NCBI GenBank assembly: GCA_025201365.1
Contig: JAIXMF010000057.1
Span: forward strand, 1 to 52,165
Reading direction: 5' to 3'
Source of the DNA: Syncephalis plumigaleata
Taxonomy: Eukaryota > Zoopagomycota > Zoopagomycetes > Zoopagales > Piptocephalidaceae
Length of the DNA: 52,165 nucleotides
Within the stretch, counting starts at the first letter, position 1, and each line of letters starts with the position of its first letter. The notes under the pieces were generated by a model. That model had not been told where the DNA came from, did no database searches, and was given only the letters and a program-made list of their open reading frames with translations. Positions 24,801 to 35,095 of the stretch are shown here, one piece after another. The position numbers were made by a program, and so were the translations under genes.

Positions 24801-27800
24801 GCATACGATAGTTCAATTGTAATTAACATATGTTTGCTTATACTTACGCATGATAGGGGGTAAGCTTATAGATTGATTGTGGCATGCAATGAACTAATCC
24901 TGTTGTAACACTCGATTTCTATACAATTATGTGTGATAGGAAGTAAGTCAACCTACAGATTGCAGCATATGTCGAACTAATAATAATATGTCATAAATCC
25001 GCGTATGATTATGCATGGCAGGATGTAAGTGGTCATTATTGATTTCTGCATGCAATAGTCCAATTGTGATTTACATATGACTGCTTATGATTACACTTGA
25101 TAGATTGTAAGCTAGCATATCGATTACGACATATAATGTACTAATCGTATTGCGACCTTAATTTTCATACGATTGTATGGGACAGCGAGTAAGTCAACGT
25201 ACGATTGCAGCATACGATGTACTAATATGATTATGTATGGCAGTTTGTAAGTCAAGATAATGATTACAGAATACAATGAATTAACATACAGAATACGCGT
25301 ATAATTATACCTGACAGCGAGTAAGTCAGCATGCCCATTGTAGCATACAATAGTCAAATTGTAATTAACATATGGCTTGTTTATAATTATGCATGATAGA
25401 AGGCAAGCTTACATATTGATCATGGATTTAATAAACTGATCGTACGATGATCCACGATTCTATACGATTGTGTGGGACAGGGAGTAAGTTAACATGCCGT
25501 TTGAAGCATACAGTGAATTAATAGAAGATTCGATACATGCATGATTATACCTGACAGCGAGTAAGTTGGCATGCATATTACAGTATACGATAATCTGATT
25601 GTAACTATCGCGTGACCTCTTTATGATTAGCAAGTACGAACGGTAAGCTAGCACATCAATTATGACGTGTAATGAACTAATAGTATGGATAGACGGTAAG
25701 TTAACATACCAGTTGAAGCATACAATGAGTTAATATGATTTGTAATGTATGTATGATCATTCATGGTAGCCGGTAAGTTACTAGATTGATTGCAGCATAC
25801 AGTAAGATGATTAATTGTAATGGATGTGATCCATATGTGATTACAAATGATAGATAGTAAGTTATTATTCGATGCCAATGCTGAATGAACTAATTGCAAG
25901 ATGCCTTATAATTTACGTATGATTACATGTAATAGGAGGTAAGCTGACATGTTGATTACAAGATGTGATACGCTAATGATAACACCATTGAATGATTCAC
26001 ATAAACCTACAAATGTCAGAGAGTAAGTTAGTATTCCAGCTAATATACATAGCGTACTAATTGTACTGTGGTATACTATTGACTGTCGATTGTGTATAAA
26101 AGAGAGTAAGTCATCACTCTGATTACAGTCTACGGTATGCTAATCGGAATGCGATATGTGCTTGTCGTATCATTATTATTATAGGGAGTAAGTTGATATC
26201 CGAATGATAATGCATCATGCACTCATTACAACGGGATGTACAACTCACGTAGAATCCTGCACAGAAAGACGTAAGTTTTATCGTTTGATGTGGTCAGGCA
26301 TCGTGTGGCGCTAATTCACTATTGTATGGCCTAGTTCTGGGCTGAGTATTACCGTGTAAGTTGATATCTCGATTACAATCTACGCTATATTGATTGCAAT
26401 GGGATATGTGCTTGTATTATTGTTATTATAGCTAGTAAGCTGATATCCAAATGATCATGCATCACGCACTCATTACAATGGGACATACAATCCACGTATA
26501 ATCATGTATAGGAAGCAGTAAGTTTATCGTTTGATGTGGTCAAGCATCTTATGAAGCTAATCCACTGTTGTGTGGCCCAGTTGGAGAAGGCGAATCAACA
26601 TGTAGGTTGATGCCACGATTACAATCTATGGTATACTAATGGGAATATAACAAATGCTTGACGTATGGCTGCATGATAGCTTGTAAGCTGAAAGTGTCAG
26701 CTAGTAGACATGAAGCATTAATCATAATGTGACATACAACTCCCGTATGATCATGAATACTAGGATGTAAGCTAGCATTTTTAGCATTGATACGTCGATC
26801 TAATTGCAATGTGGTATACAACTCGCGTGTGATTACATATAACAGCTTGTAAGTGGGCATTGTAATCACGGCATGCGGTGCACTGATTGCATTATGGCAC
26901 ATGATTCATGTATGGTTGTATGTGGTAGTTTGTAAGTTTATTATTCTTGTTACTCCATACGAGGCATTAATTGGAATGGGACATACAATCCATGTATGAT
27001 TATGCGCATCAGGGAGTAAGTCAGCATTCATGTTGTAATACGCTATTGATAGCTGATAGTAATTGGGCATACCATTCATATGTGTGCATGTATGTGTGGA
27101 TAATAGACCGTAAGCTAGCATTCTAATGGCAATTTGACGATGTACTAATAATCGTAATGACGTGGTGTACACCCACAAATGATCATGGATGATAGATGGT
27201 AAGAAAGTCAACCTATTTATTGGAATAGTCTAGTCGCTAACTGCAGTATTGTATCTCATTCGTATATGCTTACGTGTCATAGGCAGTAAGTGGACATTCG
27301 AATGCTATCGTATGGTAGATTGATGGCAGTATAATGGTATACGTTTCATGTATGGCCACATTCTATAGTTTGTAAGTGGGCATTTTGATTGTAATGTGAC
27401 ATACAACTCACCTATGATTATGCGTGATAGGAGGTAAGCAGGCATTCTTGTCCCCATATACGACATGCTAATGACAATGTATGGCATACGATCCATGCAT
27501 GATCATGTATGATAGAAGAAGGTAGGCTAGTATTCTAGTGGCACGTATTCTCCACTAATTGCAATATGGGATACGATTCATGTCTATGTGATTGCGTATG
27601 ATAGCAAGTAAGTTGACGTATTGTTGCCGTGTATGTCGTGCTAACATCATCATCATCATGCCATATGATTGACGTATAACTATTGAACAGAAGGTAAACT
27701 AGTATTCCGATCAAAATAGACGATGTGCTCATTGCAATGCGAACACGATTCATTTACACTTCCATACGATAGGATGTAAGTCGATAGTACTGTTGCATTC

Positions 27801-29027
27801 TATGGCGCACTAATCACAAGACAACATACAACTCACATTTGATCACGTAGAACAAGGGGTAAGTGGACATTTCAATGGCAATTTGCAATACGCTAATAAC
27901 ATTGCGACATTCAATTCCCATATGATTGTGAATGACAGGAGGCAAGTTGGCATTTCTAATGACAATCTATGGCGTGCTAATTGCAATGTACGCCATATGG
28001 ATCGTGTATACTCACGTATAATAGCATGTAAGTGAGCACTTTTACTTGTAATAGGTGACATGCTAATGACGATATGTGACATACGATTCACGTATTACCG
28101 GATTAACAGAAGGCAAGCCAGTGATCCGATCGTGATATGTCATGTGCTAATGGCAATACGACATGTAATCCATGCATGATCACATACCACAGGAGGCAAG
28201 TCAATGGATTGATGACAAGCTATGCTATGCTAAATGCAATACAAGTTGACTAATATATGATAATGGGCAATAGAAAGTAAGCTATCATATCGACTATCAT
28301 GGATGATTCATTGATTGCAACATGTAACATGGCTCATTCACCATGGCACAACACAGGATGTAAGTCAAAAGAAGGCATAGACATGGTGCATGATGCACGA
28401 CTAATCGATGTGCGATATGCAATCCGGTACAATGATATCGAATAGCAAGTAAGTTGGTATTCTTGATGACAGTGTATGATAACTCACCCATAATGTGCTA
28501 CTCGATCCATGTGGATTGTAAATAATAATAATAATAGGAAGTAAGTGGGCATGCCAATCAATGTATACGCATTACTCATTGTAATGGGGCATGTTCTCCA
28601 CGTATGCTGACATACATCAGATTGTAAGCTATCTTTCCGATTGCCATAGACTATACACTGATTACAATCAATGTAAAATACGATATGTGTACGATTGTAT
28701 GATAGCTTGTAAGTTGATAGTATGACGATAACAAATGCCGCATTAATTGTAATGGTATACACGTTAATTGTTAAGGCATCTTGAAGAATGGTAAGGTAAT
28801 AATCCATCATAATCATACTCATACTAATCCATTATGATCACAGAGCAAGACAAGGACATCATCAAGTAGATATTATAGGTATTCAAGTCAAGAATGTATT
28901 GGTGCAAGACCCTCATTTAGTGTCCATACTATTCAAGTCATTATTCCTTGGCACAACAACAAGTATATCTACAAGATCATTCAATCATTTACTGAATATA
29001 TATGTCAGTCTATATTCATACACATAA
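21882..29027 (+). CDS. Microexon gene A: about 84 internal exons, 72 of them single codons
   Basis: Function unknown; no homologue recognised. Exon 1 (21882-21963, 82 nt) reads MELSVDNNNNNSQSIV then NATASISSNSP and ends in phase 1. About 85 introns averaging 77 nt follow, with GTAAGT-type donors (some GC-AG), CTAAT/CTAAC branch sites and TAG/CAG acceptors. The 8-nt exon at 22208 brings the phase to 0, after which most exons are one codon. They spell EEHWIHDYIYRIEKPSAIRR, then LEETPYGTTEWESWQGED and IRFRKGR; after exon 25631, TPIERRGKD, FWAEYYR, L, EA, LEKANQH, and LDLFGTMAFEKKQKD; then EHKEKDQEILN. The final exon starts at 28844. If exon 27851/27857 is 3n or skipped, the protein ends EQDKDIIK at 28869; another splice path reads to 29027. 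No signal peptide. Total about 140 aa from 7 kb. Exon calls come from splice motifs only. Confidence 0.7.
22054..28790 (+). other. Microexon/intron tandem array of gene A, exon positions
   Basis: Exon starts (3 nt unless a length is given): 22054, 22127, 22208(8), 22277, 22361(6), 22426, 22486, 22582, 22668, 22752, 22834, 22920, 23000, 23088, 23161, 23243(6), 23359, 23425, 23508, 23586(6), 23671, 23754, 23836, 23889, 23966, 24049, 24132, 24215, 24298, 24381, 24464, 24535, 24618, 24700, 24776, 24857, 24940, 25022, 25104, 25186, 25244, 25318, 25400, 25481, 25558, 25631(12?), 25693, 25770, 25854, 25936, 26020, 26103, 26185, 26265(6), 26335(21), 26432, 26512(6), 26581(21), 26680, 26764, 26846, 26929, 27013, 27107, 27196, 27283, 27369, 27431, 27516(6), 27605, 27691, 27773, 27857(2, or 27851, 8), 27939, 28025, 28110, 28193, 28274, 28357, 28446, 28538, 28621, 28706, 28787(4). 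Each is preceded by AG and followed by GT or GC. Exon 23243 could also start at 23246. Confidence 0.7.
28844..29027 (+). repeat. Last-exon sequence of gene A, near-identical to that of gene B
   Basis: Matches 33411-33570 with few substitutions over about 150 nt, while the introns upstream are far more diverged. The two length differences are multiples of 3 (an extra CAT near 28917, and a block near 28955). That favours the long frame that contains QVKNVLVQDP and SILFKSLFLG as coding. Confidence 0.8.
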
Positions 29028-29090
29028 TGCTCAATACAATTATTTCAATAGAATATAACAAGACATGATGATTGTAACAGGTGTACGTGA

Positions 29091-29177
29091 CATTATTGAT
29101 GGAGTATTCTGAAATGATGATGATGTGTAGATTTAGACAATTGATAGATCATGCGGTTACACGACATGACAGACATT
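29091..29177 (+). repeat. Upstream block shared by microexon genes A and B (copy B)
   Basis: Copy of 21313-21400; see that entry. Confidence 0.75.
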
Positions 29178-29494
29178 CACCATTACATCTCATTAATACT
29201 TGCTTACTCAATGTACTACCCACAAGCAGCGGATTGACAATGCAGCCATACCAATATCCACTCCTAATTGGCACGATGCTGTTGGAACAGTCTTGCCCTA
29301 TCATTCAGATAGCAAATCTACTGGTCAATATCCACATGGATGGCATGGTAAACGTGCAGCCCGATGGATGTTCCATCATTCCGAGTACAATCCATGTACA
29401 GAGGCGAGTATCGTATGGAGATAGTCTGACTGTGACCTATGTCCATCGTATTATGCTCATTAGGAATATCCGCCATCATCACTATCATCTCGGC

Positions 29495-29502
29495 TATAAA
29501 TC
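29495..29502 (+). promoter_or_regulatory. TATA box of microexon gene B
   Basis: TATAAATC about 200 nt before the ATG at 29698, at the place equivalent to the TATA box of gene A. Confidence 0.55.
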
Positions 29503-29697
29503 AAGCACTTTTTAACACACTCGACTTGCCATCTTCATACTCGCTCTTCTACTCTACTCTACCCTAGCTACTATTTACTACTATCACTACTCGTATATAT
29601 CACTGCCTTATATTCTCGTTCTATTCTACTCCCACTACTTTCTACTCTCGTTCTAGTCAACTTATCTGTCTATCCATTCCACTAGGCCAACATCAAC

Positions 29698-32600
29698 ATG
29701 AAGTTCTCTGCCGTTATCGCTATTGCCGTCGCCGTTGTCGCTGTCGCCAGTCTGGTTGCCGTCGAAGCCAAGCCCACTAGGATGCGTCGTCGTGGTATGT
29801 CACAGGAACAATAAGAACAATAATGATAATAATGGACACTAGCTGACTCATTAATGATTGCTCGATAGCTGGCAAGTCTACCATTTGACCACAATGTCCC
29901 GTGTATTAACCATGCTGTATCACTATTTGTACATTTATTCCGTGAATAGTTGGTATGTTGTCAATGTAATAATGATCCCATTCAATGTGCTAACCGTAAT
30001 ATAATCATGCTCAATCCTCATGTGTGTGCGTGTGTGTCTATTCCGATAGTCGAACGTAGGTTTGCCGATAAATAAATAAACCACCTGACATGCTACTAAT
30101 CATATTGCCATATCGACATGGTACATGGATCAATAGGCCGTAAGTAGTAGTCATGCATGCTGACCATACCATTCAATGAGCTAACCATCCATATGGAATT
30201 ATTCCACAAATAGGTGGTACGTATGACTACTATGGCCATGTCGATTGATGTACTAATCGTAGCCTATTGTTTCATTGTCCACCGATGATTACCGATAGCT
30301 AGTAAGTTCATGTGTATTAAATTGTTGTTTTGACATGCTAATCACATCATAATGTTTGTTCAACGTATCAATATGTTAGCGCAAGGTGGTAAGCTAGTTT
30401 ATTATTTGTATCAAGTGCTATGCTAATAGTAATATAAATCAAAATCATATGTGGCTACCGTTTCAAGGTTTGGTAAGTTAACATTGTTATTGTCATTATG
30501 GTATACTAATTACGATGTGGCACTTAATCCACGTATGCACCTGTATGATAGGACGTAAGTTATCATTCTGACTATAATGAATGAGATACTAATTATACTA
30601 TGGCGTATGATCCACACCTGTTCTTGTACGATAGGACGTAAGTCACCATTCTGACTGTAATAACTGTGATACTAACTACGATACGGCACACGATCCCCGC
30701 ATACGCTTATGTATGATAGCTCGTAAGTCATCATTCTGATTGTCATTAATGATGTACTAATTATAACATGACGTATGATCCACGTGTGGTTATGCTTAAC
30801 AGCTCGTAAGTTACCATTCTAAGTATGACGTGCACTATACTAATTACAATATAATCTACGACTAATTTGTGATTAAAAGGATGTAAGTCAGCATTCTAAT
30901 CGTAACATTTAACATGCTAAAGCCAACCTGGTACACGATTTGTCCATGGCTATACGCAATAGGGGGTAAGAAGTCAACACTCTAGCCACAACAGATAATG
31001 CGCTAACGATGATGTGTGCCACACGATTTACACGTGATTACTTGTAATAGGTTGTAAGTTAGCACGCTGTTCACAATACACATAATACGCTAACGGTGAT
31101 GTTATACACAATCCACGTATGTTCACATACAATAGGCTGTAAGTTAGCATCATTATTGCGAGATGTAGTACGCTAATGACAAATGGCACTCGATCCACGC
31201 ATGACTATGCATAACAGCTGGTAAGTTGACATCAGCCTACAAGGAATAATTTACTAACTACCTTGTGGTACACGACATGCGTATGATTATGTGTAACAGG
31301 CTGTAAGTTACCATTTTGCTTGTAATATATGCTTGTTCTAATCACGCTATGGCGTATGATCCACCTATGTTCCTATATGATAGGGCGTAAGTCATCATTC
31401 TGGCTGTAATGAATGAGGTACTAATCACGCTATGGCGTATGATCCACGTATGTTGTTGTATGATAGGACGTAAGTAAGCATTCTGACTGCGATGAATGAG
31501 GTATTAACTATGATATGGCTCACGATCCACGTATGTTGTTGTATGATAGGAAGTAAGTTACCATTCTAGCTGTAATGAGCGTGGTACTAATTATGATATG
31601 CATGTGATCCTCGTATATTTGTATATAACAGTTTGTAAGCCATCAATATAATTGTAAGGAATGAGTACTAATACCAATGTGGCACATGATCCTCGTATGT
31701 TTGTATATGATAGATCGTAAGTAATCATTCTGACTGCAATGAATGAGTGTACTAATTGTAGCGTGGCACATGATTCCGTGTATGATAGAAAGTAAGTTAT
31801 CATTTTAGTTGTAGCCTATGGGGTACTAATTATAGCGTGTTACACGATTTTCTTATGTTTTTGTATAACAGTTTGTAAGTGATCATTCTGACCGTAATGA
31901 ATGAGATACTAATCATCCTATGGCACACGATCCACGTATGTCTGTGTATGCTAGTGGGCAAGTTAGCATTTCGATTATAATCTATGGTATATTAATCTTA
32001 GTATGACATACGATCTACCTCTGTTCCTGTACGATAGGCTGTAAGTAATCATTCTGGCTGTAATGAGCGTGATACTAATTACAATATGACAAATGGTTCG
32101 CCTATATTCTTGTATGATAGGCCGTAAGTTACCATTCTAACTACAATGTATTGATGTACTGACTACAGTATGGCACATGATCCACGTATGTTCTCGTGTT
32201 GTAGAGCGTAAGTAATCATTCTGACCGTAATGAATGGCGTACTGACTACAGTATGGCACATGATCCATCTATGTTTCTGTATGATAGGTCGTAAGTTAAC
32301 ATTCTGATTGTAATGAATGAATGATACTAACTACGATATGACACACGATCCCTACATGTTTCTGTACATCAGCCTGTAAGTTAATGTTTTTGATCGTAAT
32401 GTATTAATGTACTAATCACAGCATGGCATACGATTCACGTATGTTCTTGTGTTATAGAGCGTAAGTTGGTGTTCTGACCGTAATACACGATGTACTAACA
32501 ATGAAACGACATACAATTAACATATGTTTCTGTATGATAGAATGTAAGTTAACATTACTATTGTAATGCATGCATGGGCTAATTATAATATATATCTTCG

Positions 32601-33570
32601 TGTACAATAGGCCGTAAGTTATTGTTCTGATCGTAATGAATGGGTGTACTAATTACACTATGGCACACGATTAACATACGTTCTCGTATGATAGCTTGTA
32701 AGTTATCACTCTAGTTGTAACCTATGTCATACTAATCCCACTATGGTACATAATTCATATATTTTTGCATACGATAGGCCGTAAGTAATCATTCCAATGG
32801 TAATGCGTGGATGTACTAATCACAATACGGCATGCAATCCATGTCTGCTTGTCTATAACAGCTTGTAAGTGACCATTTTGGCCGTAGTGAATGAAGTACT
32901 AATTATACTATGGCGTATGATCCACATTTGTTCTCGTATGATAGGTTGTAAGTTATCACTCTAGTCGTAACCTATGTGGTACTAATTGTAATATGGCTCA
33001 CGGTCCACATATGTTCTCGTATTATAGAGCGTAAGCTACCATTCCGCTTGTAACCTATGGCATACTAATCCCACTATGGTACATAATTCATATATTTTTG
33101 CATACGATAGCACGTAAGTCATCATTCCAATGATAATGCGTGGATGTACTAATTACAATACGGCATATGGTCGACATATGTTTCTGTATGATAGAAAGTA
33201 AGTAATCATTCTGACCGTAATGAATGATGCGCTAACGACTATATGCCACATTATTCCCGTATTCTCTTGTATGATAGCCCGTAAGTCATTACTCCAATCG
33301 TCATCTACGATATGCTAATTACACTACAGTCCAGTTTAATGGAATGATAGGATTAAGCAGTAAGTAATACTTCAAATGATCATACTCATACTAATTCATT
33401 ATGACTACAGAACAAGACAAGGACATCATCAAGTAGATATTATAGGTAATCAAGTCAAGAATGTATTGGTGCAAGACCCTTTAGTGTCCATACTATTCAA
33501 GTCATTATTCCTTGGACCAAGAAATATATCTACAAGATCATTCAATCATATATTGAATAAATATGTGTGA
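29698..33570 (+). CDS. Microexon gene B: secreted protein with 43 internal exons, 40 of them single codons
   Basis: Function unknown. Exon 1 (29698-29794, 97 nt) encodes a clear signal peptide, MKFSAVIAIAVAVVAVASLV then AVEAKPTRMRRR, and ends in phase 1. Microexons continue AVVERRASGL; the 5-nt exon at 30468 sets phase 0. The next 34 exons are one codon each and spell DDLLDGVALAGDEFIKFW, then AASVPSNALALVSHKP. A 2-nt exon (33358-33359) and the last exon (33411-33570) give QTRQGHHQVDIIG, NQVKNVLVQDP, LVSILFKSLFLG and STRSFNHILNKYV before the stop, about 129 aa from 3.9 kb. The basic stretches (RMRRR, ERR) could be Kex2-type sites. Introns (44, about 79 nt) have GTAAGT donors, TACTAAY branch sites and GATAG/ACAG acceptors. 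Aligns with gene A in promoter, exon 1 phase, phase-reset exon and last exon. Ends 26 nt from the convergent FES1 stop codon. Confidence 0.75.
29869..33359 (+). other. Microexon/intron tandem array of gene B, exon positions
   Basis: Exon starts (3 nt unless a length is given): 29869, 29950, 30050(6), 30137, 30214, 30299, 30386, 30468(5), 30552, 30635, 30720, 30803, 30880, 30963, 31051, 31136, 31218, 31300, 31384, 31467, 31550, 31632, 31714, 31789, 31872, 31955, 32038, 32121, 32205, 32288, 32373, 32458, 32541, 32611, 32695, 32778, 32862, 32945, 33028, 33111, 33195, 33278, 33358(2). Spacing is 70-112 nt. Many introns share the same inner text (ATGGCACACGATCCACGTAT-like) before the acceptor, so units arose by tandem duplication. 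Exon 30386 has a CAAG acceptor with an alternative TTAG 9 nt earlier. Confidence 0.78.
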
Positions 33571-33595
33571 TGTTTTGTTTTTACTTTATTCTATT

Positions 33596-35095
33596 CTATG
33601 CTAACCATTGCCGAAGACGTGACCATTCTTCAGAGGAAAGAATGATACTGCCAAAGTTCGAGTGTAATGTGGCATAAATCGGTTGTAGTTTCTTGATGGC
33701 AGATGATATATCGACAGTGGAATCGATTTTTTGACCTTGAGATGTCTTCATCGATTTGATTATTTCTACTGGAGCAATATATGTTTCCAGCAATACTTGT
33801 AATCCCTATTGTATTGTCAATTTACCATGATCAATTATATCTATATATATACTTCTCCATTACCTTCTCTACTATATCCTCATTATCCGGTTGATTTGCC
33901 ACTAGACTAGCAATAGTATCGGCGAATGGCATTTGATGCATTTGCGGAATATGCTCCTCTGGACATTGTAACGCTAGCTGATGGAATAGAAAGAGTGTTC
34001 TTGCATGCAATGTAGCATCTGTACCATTCACGCGGTCATATCATCATTAGTTGAATAATAGAAATACTACCAGCACAAATGCAACTTACATTTGTCACTT
34101 TGTAGCAAGTTCAACATAACAGTGTAGCCATCTTTAGCTGCAAACAACTCAATGGTAGGTGGTGCATTTTGTAATAAGCCTAATAGATTGTGCGATATGA
34201 TTCATTACTAGTTAATTTTACGCTCATTCCATCTGCAATTACTCTTATTATTACTTACTAGAGAGACAGTAGAGTGCTTTAGCACGTACACTTGTTGTCG
34301 TATCCTTCTCCAATCTATCCAACACGTATTGTAATCCATTCTCTTTAATAAACTATGATAGATGCATCAATATTGTTATTATGCCATAGCTATATAGAAG
34401 GTAGGATTGTTATTTCTACAACAGCATGCTTACCACAACTTTTGCCTTTGGGTTGTTCTGTACACAAGTGCCGGCAATCCATAGTGCGCCACTACGTAAT
34501 ACTGCCTCGTCCGATTGAATGAGTGCCAGTAGACGTGGCCACATTTGCAATGGTTCCATATCTAGACTCGTGGCATTAGTGGATGTGAATCGATCATTTA
34601 CACGGTACTTACTTAGTGCGTTATCGACATGACCTACTAGCTATAGAGTAATGTATGGATATAATCCATATGATTATTAGTGATGGCATTTCATTATCGT
34701 CTTCTCCTCTAGCAACGTACCATTTCAAAGTTTTCCATAAGCACCTCCTTGTTATCCAAGGACACCTGATTATCCTCCAATTGATCCATTATTTCTACGT
34801 ATATTTACCGAATAAATGAGTACACCACTTGTGACAAGACTCGTTGCAATAGACGCCTATATCAATGGTACTCACCACGCATAAGAGTCGCGTCATCCTT
34901 GCCTAGGATAGCATCAATAATACCTGGATCCTAATAGACATGAGTGAGCGAATTAATTGTTATTGCTGCTATTATTAGCGCTTTCCATTACAAACTTACC
35001 AGGTCAGTAAGCGTGCGACGAGGTGCACTTGGCTTCGTTGGATCCTCTTTCTCGGTAGACGAGTTGATAACAGCCCACTTTAGTAGTTTATCCAT
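33596..35095 (-). CDS. FES1: Hsp70 nucleotide exchange factor Fes1 (HspBP1 family)
   Basis: Armadillo-fold protein that releases ADP from cytosolic Hsp70 and helps degrade misfolded proteins. Eight exons on the minus strand: 35000-35095, 34876-34930, 34721-34794, 34434-34640, 34259-34352, 34090-34179, 33864-34018 and 33596-33805; all phases agree, about 326 aa. Family hallmarks in order: MDKLLKWAVINSSTEKEDP, DPGIIDAILGKDDATLMR, EIMDQLEDNQVSLDNKEVLM then ENFEMLVGHVDNA, WPRLLALIQSDEAVLRSGAL then WIAGTCVQNNPKAK, NGLQYVLDRLEKDTTTSVRA then KALYCLS, and GYTVMLNLLQSDK. The C-terminal part (SSEEWSRLRQWLA) is less conserved. The gene is convergent with microexon gene B, with 25 nt between the two stop codons. 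Identification is strong. Confidence 0.92.

Larger units (their letters stand above)
29028..29697. other. Region between microexon genes A and B
   Basis: Contains the 3' end of gene A and the 5' control region of gene B: the shared block 29091-29177, the TATA box at 29495, and a CT-rich leader ending CCACTAG 13 nt before the ATG. A 144-codon open frame (29081-29515) covers the shared block, but the copy upstream of gene A is closed by a stop after the block, so I do not call it a gene. Confidence 0.5.

Noticed and set aside
22233-28822. Many minus-strand frames of 60-110 codons in the array
   Set aside because: They run over introns of the plus-strand arrays, are repeat-like, and have no consistent start or domain.
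29081-29515. 144-codon open frame upstream of gene B
   Set aside because: The homologous block upstream of gene A is closed by a stop just after the conserved part. The frame has no signal or domain, and a TATA box lies at its end.
22000-33400. CRISPR-like or satellite repeat array
   Set aside because: Unit spacing is regular (about 80 nt), but units are diverged everywhere except at donor, branch and acceptor signals. A satellite or CRISPR array would keep other parts constant and would not preserve codon phase.
22000-33400. Recursive splicing points in one giant intron
   Set aside because: Classical recursive sites are AG directly followed by GT with no bases between. Here three bases intervene, a few exons are 6 or 21 nt, and the sum is a stop-free frame.
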